Assembly: GCA_947492475.1 (NCBI GenBank)
Contig: CANLNM010000004.1
Span: forward strand, 1-64,000
Reading direction: 5' to 3'
Source: an uncultured Paracoccaceae bacterium
Lineage (GTDB): Bacteria; Pseudomonadota; Alphaproteobacteria; Rhodobacterales; Rhodobacteraceae
DNA: 64,000 nucleotides
The translations under genes and the position numbers were made by a program. Below are positions 6,873 through 15,461 of the stretch, piece after piece. Numbering within the stretch: the stretch's first letter is position 1; each line of letters starts with the position of its first letter. The notes below the pieces were generated by a model. The model was not told where the DNA came from, searched no databases, and worked only from the letters and a program-made list of their open reading frames with translations.

Positions 6873-9488
6873 TTAGTGAACCACGGCATCATCTGGTGGC
6901 TGCCGGGTCGAACTGCTGACCCGATCCCCAACGATCAGGCCATCCGCCCCTGCCTCAACAGATACGGTTTGCCCATCCAGAACATCCCCGGCCAGGATCA
7001 TTTCGGCCAATTGGTCCTGCAAGGCCCGCTGAATAACCCGTTTCAAAGGCCGCGCCCCAAAGACAGGATCATAACCTTCGTCGGCCAGCCATTTACGCGC
7101 CGCATCATCCAAATCCAACGTGATCTTGCGCGACGCCAACCGACGCCCCAACCGATCCAGTTGAATATCGACGATACCGTCCATGTCCACACGAGCCAGC
7201 CGGTCAAAGATGATGGTTTCATCCAGCCGGTTCAGGAATTCCGGGCGGAAATGGGCGCGCACCGCATCCATCACATCCCGTTTCGCATCCGCCGCATCCG
7301 CGCCTTCTGGCAATTGGCTCAGGGCTTGGGCCCCCAGATTGCTGGTCAGGATAATCAACGTCTGTTTGAAATCCACGCTGCGGCCATGACCATCGGTCAG
7401 CACCCCGTCATCCAGCACCTGCAACAACACGTTGAACACGTCTGGATGGGCCTTTTCGACCTCATCGAACAGCACCACCTGATAGGGCCTGCGCCGCACC
7501 GCTTCGGTCAAAACGCCGCCCTCTTCGTAGCCGACATAACCCGGAGGCGCGCCGATCAGCCGTGCAACAGCGTGTTTTTCCATGAATTCGGACATGTCGA
7601 TCCGCACCATCGCGCTGTCATCGTCAAACAGGAATTCGGCAACCGCTTTGGTCAATTCGGTTTTCCCGACACCCGTTGGCCCAAGGAACAGAAACGATCC
7701 CAGTGGACGGTTTTCGTCGTTCAACCCAGCCCGCGCCCGGCGCACCGCATTGGACACAGCCCGCACCGCAGATTGCTGACCGATCACCCGTTTGTGCAGG
7801 TCATCTTCCATGCGCAGCAATTTGTCCCGCTCGCCTTCCAACATTTTGGATGTCGGAATGCCGGTCCAACGTTCAACCACGCTGGCGATCTGTTCGGGGC
7901 GCACCGCCTCTTCGACCATCACGTCATCTTCGGCCTCTTCGGCTTCGCCCAGCTGTTTTTCCAGCCCCGGAATGATGCCATAAGACAGCTCGCCCGCGCG
8001 GGCGAGATTGCCGTCACGTTTGGCGATATCCAGATCAGCACGTGCGCGATCCAGCTGTTCCTTTAACCCACGCGTGCCTTCCAAACGGTCGCGTTCTGAC
8101 TGCCAGCGGGCGGTCAGTTCGGCACTGCGATCCTGCAAATTGGCCAGCTCTTTTTCCAACTTGTCCAGACGATCCACGGACCCGGTATCGTCTTCTTTGC
8201 GCAGGGCTTCGGCTTCGATCTGCTTTTGCAGAATATCCCGGTCCAACGCATCCAGCTCTTCTGGTTTGCTGTCCACTTCCATGCGCAAACGGCTGGCGGC
8301 TTCGTCCACCAGATCGATCGCTTTGTCTGGCAAAAACCGGTCGGTGATATAGCGGTGGCTCAGGGTAGACGCAGACACCAGGGCGCTGTCGGAAATCCGG
8401 ACACCGTGGTGCAATTCGTACTTTTCCTTAATGCCGCGCAGGATGCTGATCGTGTCCTCGACGGTGGGCTCTTCGACCACAATCGGTTGGAACCGCCGCG
8501 CCAAGGCCGCGTCTTTTTCGACGTATTTGCGGTATTCATCCAACGTGGTTGCGCCTACACAATGCAATTCCCCGCGCGCCAGCGCCGGTTTGATCAGGTT
8601 CGCCGCATCCATCGCGCCGTCGGCTTTTCCTGCACCAACCAATGTGTGCATTTCGTCGATGAACAGGATGATTTCACCAGCAGCCTCCGTCACTTCGTTC
8701 AGCACAGCCTTTAGGCGTTCTTCGAATTCACCGCGGTATTTCGCGCCCGCAATCAACGCGCCCATATCCAGCGCCAACAATTGTTTGTTGCGCAGGCTTT
8801 CGGGCACATCGCCATTGACGATCCGCAGGGCCAAACCTTCGGCGATGGCGGTTTTACCAACACCGGGTTCACCGATCAAAACCGGATTGTTTTTGGTGCG
8901 ACGTGACAGAACCTGCATGGCGCGGCGGATTTCTTCGTCGCGACCAATGATGGGGTCGATTTTGCCTTGGCGCGCCGCATCTGTCAGGTCATGTGCGTAC
9001 TTCTTTAGCGCGTCATAGCCATCCTCGGCGCTGGCGGAATCCGCGGTGCGACCTTTGCGAATGTCATTGATCGCCGCGTTCAGGCCTTGGGCGGTGACCA
9101 GCCCAGCATCCAACGCGTCTTTGGCCTTGGATTTGACCAAAGCCAACGCCATCAAAACCCGTTCAACCGGGACAAAGCTATCGCCCGCCTTTTGGGCCAG
9201 CTTTTCAGCTTCGGCCAGAACTTTGCCCGTGGCAGAGTCCAGATATACCTGACCCACATCCCCGGTGACGGCCGGGATTTTATCCAATGCGGTATCGATG
9301 GCCTGCTTGACGCGCGCGGCATCCCCGCCTGCGCGATTGATCAGATTGGCCGCCAGCCCCTGATCATCATCCATCAATGCTTTCAATAAATGTTCGGGCG
9401 TCATGCGCTGATGACTTTCCCGCATAGCGATCGTTTGCGCAGCTTGAACAAACCCGCGTGACCGCTCAGTGAACTTATCTAAGTTCAT
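6873..9488 (-). CDS. clpB: ClpB disaggregase
   Basis: An 871-residue AAA+ chaperone that, with DnaK, extracts and refolds aggregated proteins after heat stress. Domains in order: Clp N-domain repeats (1-145), first AAA module with Walker A GEPGVGKT (206-213) and the [12 protein letters not shown] region, the coiled-coil middle domain (about 405-525) that distinguishes ClpB from ClpA/ClpC, and the second AAA module with GPTGVGKT and the FDEVEKAH Walker B. Length is normal. AGGAG precedes the ATG. A heat-shock-type promoter lies 72 bases upstream, and the gene has its own terminator. Confidence 0.97.
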   Translation of the reverse strand: MNLDKFTERSRGFVQAAQTIAMRESHQRMTPEHLLKALMDDDQGLAANLINRAGGDAARVKQAIDTALDKIPAVTGDVGQVYLDSATGKVLAEAEKLAQKAGDSFVPVERVLMALALVKSKAKDALDAGLVTAQGLNAAINDIRKGRTADSASAEDGYDALKKYAHDLTDAARQGKIDPIIGRDEEIRRAMQVLSRRTKNNPVLIGEPGVGKTAIAEGLALRIVNGDVPESLRNKQLLALDMGALIAGAKYRGEFEERLKAVLNEVTEAAGEIILFIDEMHTLVGAGKADGAMDAANLIKPALARGELHCVGATTLDEYRKYVEKDAALARRFQPIVVEEPTVEDTISILRGIKEKYELHHGVRISDSALVSASTLSHRYITDRFLPDKAIDLVDEAASRLRMEVDSKPEELDALDRDILQKQIEAEALRKEDDTGSVDRLDKLEKELANLQDRSAELTARWQSERDRLEGTRGLKEQLDRARADLDIAKRDGNLARAGELSYGIIPGLEKQLGEAEEAEDDVMVEEAVRPEQIASVVERWTGIPTSKMLEGERDKLLRMEDDLHKRVIGQQSAVRAVSNAVRRARAGLNDENRPLGSFLFLGPTGVGKTELTKAVAEFLFDDDSAMVRIDMSEFMEKHAVARLIGAPPGYVGYEEGGVLTEAVRRRPYQVVLFDEVEKAHPDVFNVLLQVLDDGVLTDGHGRSVDFKQTLIILTSNLGAQALSQLPEGADAADAKRDVMDAVRAHFRPEFLNRLDETIIFDRLARVDMDGIVDIQLDRLGRRLASRKITLDLDDAARKWLADEGYDPVFGARPLKRVIQRALQDQLAEMILAGDVLDGQTVSVEAGADGLIVGDRVSSSTRQPPDDAVVH

Positions 9489-9559
9489 GGCTTTCTCCTT
9501 TTAAAGCGCCCTGACAAAACGCCCGCTTTGCGGCACGTCCCTAATGGGCCTCGGTTAAA

Positions 9560-9589
9560 ATATGGGGGGCATGGGATGTGTTTTCAACC
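9560..9589 (-). promoter_or_regulatory. RpoH (sigma-32) type promoter of clpB
   Basis: On the minus strand GGTTGAAA (9582-9589) and CCCCATAT (9560-9567) match the classical heat-shock -35 and -10 elements with a 14-base spacer. The -10 box ends 71 bases before the clpB start codon. Just upstream is a perfect 8-base inverted repeat AAACCTTG/CAAGGTTT (9591-9598, 9621-9628) of unknown role. Confidence 0.75.
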
Positions 9590-9687
9590 AAAACCTTGCC
9601 AAAAAAGACAGGGGTTTAACCAAGGTTTCGACTGTCTAAATCAAACCTTTTCGATTAAACTAAAACTGTAATTAGAGGGGCGCTGCC

Positions 9688-9828
9688 ATGTTAAACTCAT
9701 CCCCGCCTGCCCCGCAGGCCACAACAGATCACCTCAGCGAAAAAGCCCGTGCATTGCTTGCGGCGCATGATCGTGAATGTATGCGCGAAACGGATCGCGC
9801 CGCGGCGGAAACCAACAACAAATCCTAA
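9688..9828 (+). CDS. small hypothetical protein, 46 residues
   Basis: ATG at 9688 with GAGGGG 7 bases upstream, ending at TAA 9826-9828. The product is a short, mostly helical, charged peptide: a Pro/Ala-rich start (MLNSSPPAPQATTD), a helix SEKARALLAAHDRECMRETDR, and a polar end. It lies alone between the divergent clpB promoter and pyrF. I recognise no family. The good ribosome binding site and helix-like composition support it, but chance is not excluded. Confidence 0.5.
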   Translation: MLNSSPPAPQATTDHLSEKARALLAAHDRECMRETDRAAAETNNKS

Positions 9829-9903
9829 CGTTTCATTGTGCCTGATTGATTGCACCCCCGCCCCATAGACGCTAGGACGCGCCTATATATAAGGAGTGCG
9901 CAC

Positions 9904-10632
9904 ATGTCCCAATCTACCGCCGATGACCGTTTGATTGTTGCCTTGGATGTTCCCAATGCTTTGGCGGGGCTTTCGCTCGCGGATAAGTTGGGCGATGCCG
10001 TCAGTTTCTACAAAATCGGGCTGGGCATGTTGACCACGGGCGGGCTTGCGCTGGCAAATGAGCTAAAGCAAGAGCGCGGCAAACGCATTTTTCTGGATAT
10101 GAAGCTGTTTGATATTGGCGCAACGGTCGAAAACGCCGTGCGCGGATTGGCGCAGTTCAATCTGGATTTCCTAACAGTGCATGGGGATCCGCATGTTGTG
10201 CGTGCCGCCGCCGAAGGCAAAGGCGATGCGGACACCAAGATTTTGGCGGTCACCATCCTGACTTCGCTGGATCGCTCGGATCTGGATGCGGGCCTGATCA
10301 AACCCGGTGACATCACTGATCTGGTGCAGGAACGCGCTGGTTTGGCCCTGTCCAACGGGGCGGATGGCGTGATCGCCTCACCGCAAGAGGCCGCATTGAT
10401 CCGCGCCCTGCCCGAGGCAGAGGGCAAGCTGATCGTCACCCCCGGCGTGCGTCCAGCTGGGGCCGATCTGGGGGATCAGAAACGGGTCACAACCCCAGCG
10501 GATGCGATCGCCAACGGGGCCGATCATGTGGTTGTGGGACGTCCCATTTGGAAGGCCGCCGATCCGCGCGCTGCAACAGAATCGATTCTGGCTGAATTAA
10601 GCTCTGCCCAAGCGACTCGACGTAACCATTAA
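9904..10632 (+). CDS. pyrF: orotidine 5'-phosphate decarboxylase
   Basis: A 242-residue TIM-barrel enzyme that decarboxylates OMP to UMP, the last step of de novo pyrimidine synthesis. It shows LIVALDVPN at the start, the catalytic FLDMKLFDI, the FLTVHG strand and the VTPGVRP phosphate loop followed by VVGRPI. AAGGAG lies 9 bases before the ATG at 9904; the open frame reaches 9850 without a better start. The 3' flank is a structured region ending in a strong terminator. Confidence 0.97.
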   Translation: MSQSTADDRLIVALDVPNALAGLSLADKLGDAVSFYKIGLGMLTTGGLALANELKQERGKRIFLDMKLFDIGATVENAVRGLAQFNLDFLTVHGDPHVVRAAAEGKGDADTKILAVTILTSLDRSDLDAGLIKPGDITDLVQERAGLALSNGADGVIASPQEAALIRALPEAEGKLIVTPGVRPAGADLGDQKRVTTPADAIANGADHVVVGRPIWKAADPRAATESILAELSSAQATRRNH

Positions 10633-10636
10633 TTCT

Positions 10637-10762
10637 GGGAAAAGTTCGGCCGCTTTCCCCTTAAGCAAACGGGCCAGAAATGTGAGGGTTGGACAGTACC
10701 CACGATAACCCTCGTGGCGGTAAGCAGAGTTGGCCGGTTGGTAGACCCAACCGGCCTTTTTC
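10637..10762 (+). ncRNA. candidate structured RNA or pyrF 3' leader, type unknown
   Basis: From 5 bases after the pyrF stop the sequence folds into GGGAAA/TTTCCC (10637-10659), then two mutually exclusive stems, GAGGGTT/AACCCTC (10684-10713) or CCACG/CGTGG (10700-10717), then a strong terminator (10730-10762). It could be a 3' UTR-derived small RNA or simply a structured 3' end. It matches no RNA family I can name. Confidence 0.3.
10730..10762 (+). terminator. rho-independent terminator downstream of pyrF
   Basis: GGCCGGTTGG and CCAACCGGCC form a 10-base perfect stem with a TAGAC loop followed by TTTTTC. It stops 2 bases before the convergent gene's stop codon. Confidence 0.9.
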
Positions 10763-10763
10763 T

Positions 10764-11036
10764 TTAGTCGTTGATGTCGTCTTTGACGATTTTCACATCC
10801 GTCGTTGAGCCGCTTAAAAATCGGCGCAGCAGCAAAAATGACAGCAATGAAAACACCGCAAAAATCACCAGAACCATGGGAAAGCTAACACCGCTCAGCC
10901 CAAACATCGTCAGAATGCCCACACCGACGGCCCCGGCTGCAAAGCCAAGAAAGATATAGCCCGGTGCCAGCACTTCTAGGATGCCAAGCACCAGCCCGGC
11001 CACCATCCATGTCCACCATTCTTGCCAAAGCTCCAT
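10764..11036 (-). CDS. short NfeD-family membrane protein
   Basis: 90 residues with three close hydrophobic segments (about 9-32, 33-47 and 51-70) and a charged C-terminal tail, as in the short NfeD1b-type proteins. These are usually paired with a stomatin/SPFH protein and are thought to act in membrane microdomain organisation or quality control. That is the case here: the gene follows the SPFH gene after 2 bases. The soluble OB-fold seen in longer NfeD proteins is missing or very short. Confidence 0.8.
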   Translation of the reverse strand: MELWQEWWTWMVAGLVLGILEVLAPGYIFLGFAAGAVGVGILTMFGLSGVSFPMVLVIFAVFSLLSFLLLRRFLSGSTTDVKIVKDDIND

Positions 11037-11038
11037 GA

Positions 11039-11917
11039 TCAGCGACCTTTCAGCATTTTGAACGCATCACCAAACGCCTCTAGCGCATTGGCGGGGACCA
11101 AAATGGTTGAGCTGCCTTCGCTTTCGCCCAGCTTATTCAGGGCTTCGACCTGTTTTAGGGCCACCTGATATTGCGCGGCTTCCAGACCATTTTCGGCAAT
11201 CGCCTTGGCCACGACACCGGTTGCATAGGCTTCGGCATCCGCAGACACACGGCGTGCTTCGGCGGTTTTCTGGGCCGCATACAGATCCGCATCCGCCGCC
11301 AATTCAACCGCACGGCGTTTCCCTTCGGCTTCGGTCACTTGGGCGCGACGGGCGCGTTCGGCGTTCAGCTGCTGCAGCATCGCATCGCGGGTTGCCTGAT
11401 CCAGATTCACATCCAGTATCTCGGCACGGGTCACTTCGATCCCCCAATCATCCACCGCGCTTTCGACCAGCGTTTTGATCTGTGTGATCAACTGCGCACG
11501 GTTGGATTGCACTTCGTCCAATTCCATTTTACCGATTTCAGCCCGCACAATCCCGGCCACTGTGGTGGCAATCGCGCCATCAACATCGCGAATCCGGTAA
11601 ACTGTCCGTTCAGGTTCCAGAATGCGGTAAAACACCGACGTATCGACCTGCACCAACACGTTGTCGCTGGTGATTGCGTCTTGGCTCATGGTGGGCAATT
11701 GGCGTTCCAGAACGGACACTTTGTGCGCCACGCGATCCAGAAACGGGATGATAAAATTGATGCCGGGTCCAAGCACCGCGCGCAGGCGGCCAAACCGTTC
11801 CACGACAAATTTCTGGCTTTGCGGAACAATCCGCACACCTGCCATCACCGTAATGATGATGAAGATTGCCAAAACAATCAGGAATAAATTCTGTCCAATC
11901 AGATCTTCAATATTCAT
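11039..11917 (-). CDS. SPFH/Band 7 (stomatin, QmcA-like) membrane protein
   Basis: A 292-residue protein with one N-terminal membrane helix (about 8-28), the SPFH/prohibitin domain (VPQSQKFVVERFGRLRAVLGPG, then LERQLPTMSQDAITSDNV) to about residue 185, and a long Ala/Glu-rich coiled-coil region after it. It forms large oligomers and works with NfeD partners in the inner membrane. I prefer the ATG at 11917, with GAGAG 5 bases upstream; a GTG 6 bases earlier is in frame and overlaps that site. It forms a two-gene operon with the NfeD gene. Confidence 0.92.
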   Translation of the reverse strand: MNIEDLIGQNLFLIVLAIFIIITVMAGVRIVPQSQKFVVERFGRLRAVLGPGINFIIPFLDRVAHKVSVLERQLPTMSQDAITSDNVLVQVDTSVFYRILEPERTVYRIRDVDGAIATTVAGIVRAEIGKMELDEVQSNRAQLITQIKTLVESAVDDWGIEVTRAEILDVNLDQATRDAMLQQLNAERARRAQVTEAEGKRRAVELAADADLYAAQKTAEARRVSADAEAYATGVVAKAIAENGLEAAQYQVALKQVEALNKLGESEGSSTILVPANALEAFGDAFKMLKGR

Positions 11918-11983
11918 TGTCACTCTCTTTTACTAATCGACCAAAGGGTTTGCGCCCATCGGGGCCGACATGCCGCTTTCTGG

Positions 11984-12733
11984 TTACGAATTCAAGACAA
12001 GCCGCCGGGGCACAACCCCTTCTTGTTCGTCCAATTCGCCCTGAACACACATGTTGTCCACCACATCGTCCAACCATTCCAATATCCAATCTTTGTGCGG
12101 TTGGTGCAACTTGGGCAATCGCTTTGATATTTTGCGGCTTAGGCCTGCGGGTTCGAACCCGTCTTCGCCCGCTAAGATCCCGATATCACGGATATAAACC
12201 CGGATCAGGTCATAGCGCCACTGCTCTAGAAACCGGTCTTCTTCTTGGGTTGGCGCAGGGCAGCCAATCAGCGCCTCGGTCTCCTTCATTTCGCTTTCGC
12301 TGAACCTTATATGGGGACCCAATCCAGATTTTTCAAAGAAAAGTCGCGTGCGTTTGGGCAAAGACGGCACGATATTGTCCATTTCCAGCACATCACGGGC
12401 CGGTCGGATCGCCCAGCGCTGGCCTTCGTCGCCAAATTCAATGTTGTCTTCTTGGTGGGCAGGCATTTGCGCCACAAAGAAATGCACTTTGACCAATGGA
12501 TTATGCTCAGCCCGGCTGACGATGCGCCATAGAATCTGGGCATCGCGCATGTCCAATCCGAACTCTTCCTGGACCTCACGGGCCAGCGTTTCTTCGGGGG
12601 TTTCGCGACCCTCGCGGCCCCCACCGGGAAAATCCCACGCACCGGCCCATCGCAGGCGATGTTTTTGGTCCCGTTGATAGATCAGCAGGTCGTCCCCGAT
12701 AAACAACGCCACCTTGCAGCCATCAAATCGCAT
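11984..12733 (-). CDS. Nudix hydrolase family protein
   Basis: 249 residues. The N-terminal half is a Nudix fold: GGGREGRETPEETLAREVQEEFG is the Nudix box (GX5EX7REUXEEXGU) with its metal-binding REVQEE core. It is preceded by WAGAWDFPG. The C-terminal half (from about residue 130) has no domain I recognise and is rich in charged helices. Substrate cannot be told from sequence. The ATG at 12733 is preceded by GGAGGA at 6 bases; an open frame continues upstream to 13081 but crosses the divergent promoter region and is not coding. Confidence 0.85.
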   Translation of the reverse strand: MRFDGCKVALFIGDDLLIYQRDQKHRLRWAGAWDFPGGGREGRETPEETLAREVQEEFGLDMRDAQILWRIVSRAEHNPLVKVHFFVAQMPAHQEDNIEFGDEGQRWAIRPARDVLEMDNIVPSLPKRTRLFFEKSGLGPHIRFSESEMKETEALIGCPAPTQEEDRFLEQWRYDLIRVYIRDIGILAGEDGFEPAGLSRKISKRLPKLHQPHKDWILEWLDDVVDNMCVQGELDEQEGVVPRRLVLNS

Positions 12734-12853
12734 TGTTCCTCCAAATTTAGGACGGGTTTTCCAGACTTTCCCGCATTGAGACGCTCTTGTCACTTTCCAT
12801 CTGGTATATGATGGGCCTAGTCTTACGCATTCATTACGACAGGAAGGAACAAG

Positions 12854-14083
12854 GTGATTTCCATGACCAAGAAACATCTCGCATGGGCATCCGGCGCCGT
12901 TATGGCATGTGCCGCTTTGCCCGCAGCCGCGCAGGATTGCGGTGGCGTCGGCGCAGGCGGTATCTGGATCGGAGGAGGACCCGGTGCTTCTGACATTTCC
13001 ACGGCTGCTGATTATCAGGAACAGCTGGCGCTGGTCCTGTTGGGCAACCAATATGTGTCGCTGTTTTCGGTATCCAACCACGGTGATTACCGCCTCGAAG
13101 CAGAAGGCCGCGGTGCTGGCGATCCCATCATCGAGCTTTTTGACAATGCCGGCAATTCGGTCATGACCGACGATGATGGCGGCGGCGGCACCTCTTCGCG
13201 GATCGAAACTGCGCTAAGCCCGGGCAATTACTGTCTGGCCATGTCGTCGTTTGACGGATCGCCAATGACCGGGACGGTTCGGATCGGACGCAGTGAACAT
13301 GAACCACTGACCGCAGGGTTCACCGCTGGCGGTGGTGGTGCCCCAGCTGGGGCTGGCTGTGAAAATGCCGTGCCTTTGGCCGCGGGATCCCTGAACGCGC
13401 AATTGGCCGCTGGCCTGTCCGCAACCAACAGCATCAACAGCACACCAGCCTATTCAATCTCGCTGGACGCGCCTGCGATGATCACTGTGACGGCGGAAAA
13501 CGAAAACGCCGACCCGGTTTTGACCATTTTGGACGGCAATGGCGTCTTGTTGGCGGAAAATGATGACTTTGATGGGCTGAACAGCCGCATCGACATGTCT
13601 CAGCCTTTGCAGCCGGGCGATTACTGCATCAGCCTCAGCGCGCTGAGTGATGGAAATGCGCCGGTTACCGTGTCGGTGTCGGAATTTGACCCCGCCGAAG
13701 CGTTGCGCATCCAATATAACAATGGCGAAATTTCCCCGCCTTTGGACGGATCGCACCCTGTGACCAATCTGGGCACAGTGACAACCCGCACCCGTCAGGA
13801 TTCCACCACACAAGGCGGCATCGCGACATGGTACAGCTTTGAGGTGCAGGATTCCGGTCTAATGCTGATCGAAGTGATCGGTGCCGGTGGCGGCGATCCA
13901 GTGATCACGCTGTTTGACGATCTGGGCCGCGAAGTGGGCTATAACGATGACGGTGGCGAAGGGCTCGACAGTTTGCTAGCGGTTAAAATCAACCCCGGCA
14001 CCTATGTTTTGGGTCTGAATGACCTGAACGAAGCCTCTGGTCTGATGCGTGTGGTTCTGGAACGGTACGTTCCTGCCCGATAA
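12854..14083 (+). CDS. secreted protein with three PPC-like repeats
   Basis: A 409-residue protein with a signal peptide (TKKHLAWASGAVMACAALPAAAQ). The mature part carries three homologous beta domains, each with the pattern DPxxxLxDxxGxxxxxDDxxG...LxPGxYxLxL: at about residues 75-140, 210-275 and 330-400. This is the pre-peptidase C-terminal (PPC)-like fold, often an accessory domain on secreted enzymes, but here no catalytic domain is attached. The GTG at 12854 has GGAAGGA 5 bases upstream; an ATG at 12863 is an alternative that also keeps the signal peptide. It is divergent from the Nudix gene, and a 9-base stem follows it. Confidence 0.75.
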   Translation: MISMTKKHLAWASGAVMACAALPAAAQDCGGVGAGGIWIGGGPGASDISTAADYQEQLALVLLGNQYVSLFSVSNHGDYRLEAEGRGAGDPIIELFDNAGNSVMTDDDGGGGTSSRIETALSPGNYCLAMSSFDGSPMTGTVRIGRSEHEPLTAGFTAGGGGAPAGAGCENAVPLAAGSLNAQLAAGLSATNSINSTPAYSISLDAPAMITVTAENENADPVLTILDGNGVLLAENDDFDGLNSRIDMSQPLQPGDYCISLSALSDGNAPVTVSVSEFDPAEALRIQYNNGEISPPLDGSHPVTNLGTVTTRTRQDSTTQGGIATWYSFEVQDSGLMLIEVIGAGGGDPVITLFDDLGREVGYNDDGGEGLDSLLAVKINPGTYVLGLNDLNEASGLMRVVLERYVPAR

Positions 14084-14091
14084 ACAATTCC

Positions 14092-14118
14092 CCCGGCGCG
14101 TGTCATTTGCGCGCCGGG
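14092..14118 (+). terminator. GC-rich hairpin after the PPC-repeat gene
   Basis: CCCGGCGCG and CGCGCCGGG form a perfect 9-base stem with a 9-base loop, 8 bases after the stop. The T-run is poor (TCCTCTC), so it may be a weak terminator or a 3' stabiliser. Confidence 0.55.
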
Positions 14119-14158
14119 TCCTCTCGACGTGGCTTTGATCAGGGCTTATTCTGGTCCC

Positions 14159-15412
14159 ATGCCATCACTCTGCCGAGATTGCCTGACCACATTTGATGTG
14201 GCCGCCCGCTGCCCGAAATGCCGCAGCCCACGTGTGATGACACATCCCGAACTTTTTGATTTGTCGATCGCCCATATGGATTGCGATGCGTTTTATGCAT
14301 CCGTCGAAAAACGCGACAACCCAGAATTGGCCAGCAAACCAGTGATCATCGGGGGTGGCAAACGCGGTGTTGTGTCCACGGCCTGTTATGTGGCGCGGAT
14401 CAAAGGCGTAAAATCCGCGATGCCGATGTTTCAGGCGCTCAAACTATGCCCCGAAGCCGTGGTGGTCCGCCCCCGCATGGACGCCTATGTCGAAGCGTCC
14501 CGCGCTATTCGTGCCTTGATGGATGAACTGACCCCAGTGGTCGAACCGCTCTCTTTGGACGAAGCGTTTATGGACCTCACCGGCACAGCACGGCTGCACG
14601 GCGCCCCCCCGGCGGTCATGTTGGCCCGGTTGATCAAACGCATGAAGGACGAGGTCGACCTGACCGGATCAATCGGCCTGTCCCACAATAAATTTCTGGC
14701 CAAAGTGGCGTCCGATCTGGACAAACCCCGCGGCTATTCCGTGATCGGCGCGGCAGAAACTGTTGCCTTTCTGGGACCCAAACCCGTGCGTTTAATCTGG
14801 GGAATCGGTCCGGCGGCGCAGGCCAGTCTGGAAAAGGTCGGCATCCGCACATTTGATGACCTCAGCCGTTGGGACAAACGCGATCTGATGGATCGTTTTG
14901 GCGGCATGGGGGAACGGCTATGGCATCTGGCGCGCGGGCAGGATCATCGACGGGTGTCATCCCACACCCCGGTCAAAGGCATTTCGAACGAAACGACTTT
15001 TTTCGAAGACACCGCCGCCACGGACATTCTGGACGGGCATATCTGGCGCATGGCCGACAAAGTGGCCAGCCGCGCCAAGGCCAAAGACATTGCCGGGCTG
15101 GTGGTGACGTTAAAACTGAAACGCGCCAATCACACGTCGCTGACCCGCCGCCACAGTCTGCGCACCCCGACCCAGATGGCGGATAAAATCTATCGCACGG
15201 CGCGGGATTTGTTTGATCAACTGGGCGATGACGGGCCCTATCGTTTGTTGGGGGTCGGGATCAGCAATCTGGTCCCCGCAAATGAGGCAGACCGCGAAGG
15301 GGACCTATTGGACCCGGATGCGGGCAAACGGGCCCAGGCCGAACGGGCCACCGATGCGATTCGGGCGCGATTTGGCAAAGATGCGATCAAAAAGGGCCGT
15401 GCGCTTAGATAG
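14159..15412 (+). CDS. dinB: DNA polymerase IV with N-terminal zinc ribbon
   Basis: A 417-residue Y-family translesion polymerase that copies damaged templates. The palm has IAHMDCDAFYASVEKRDNP and the catalytic SLDEAFMDLT (Asp-Glu). After it come the helix-hairpin-helix thumb region (WGIGPAAQASLEKVGI) and the little-finger domain. Ahead of the palm, residues 1-36 carry a CxxC...CxxC pair (C5, C8, C18, C21) that looks like a small zinc ribbon, absent from E. coli DinB. The frame extends to a GTG at 14129, but family alignment from memory favours the ATG at 14159. No clear Shine-Dalgarno is seen at either. Confidence 0.92.
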   Translation: MPSLCRDCLTTFDVAARCPKCRSPRVMTHPELFDLSIAHMDCDAFYASVEKRDNPELASKPVIIGGGKRGVVSTACYVARIKGVKSAMPMFQALKLCPEAVVVRPRMDAYVEASRAIRALMDELTPVVEPLSLDEAFMDLTGTARLHGAPPAVMLARLIKRMKDEVDLTGSIGLSHNKFLAKVASDLDKPRGYSVIGAAETVAFLGPKPVRLIWGIGPAAQASLEKVGIRTFDDLSRWDKRDLMDRFGGMGERLWHLARGQDHRRVSSHTPVKGISNETTFFEDTAATDILDGHIWRMADKVASRAKAKDIAGLVVTLKLKRANHTSLTRRHSLRTPTQMADKIYRTARDLFDQLGDDGPYRLLGVGISNLVPANEADREGDLLDPDAGKRAQAERATDAIRARFGKDAIKKGRALR

Positions 15413-15461
15413 ATGGGATGCGACGCTGTCGGCGCGGCAATTGGCCCAACAAAAGGCGCGT

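Noticed and set aside
6876-8066. 396-residue open frame antisense to clpB
   Set aside because: Composition (rich in His, Pro, Gln, Arg) is that of an antisense shadow of a conserved gene; no signal, domain or ribosome binding site.
10684-10717. Match to SRP RNA, 6S RNA or a known riboswitch after pyrF
   Set aside because: None of the conserved sequence marks I know for these RNAs is present, and no gene follows on that strand for a riboswitch to control.
12734-13081. Upstream extension of the Nudix reading frame
   Set aside because: The extension crosses the divergent promoter and the signal-peptide region of the opposite gene; the Nudix domain and ribosome binding site begin at 12733.
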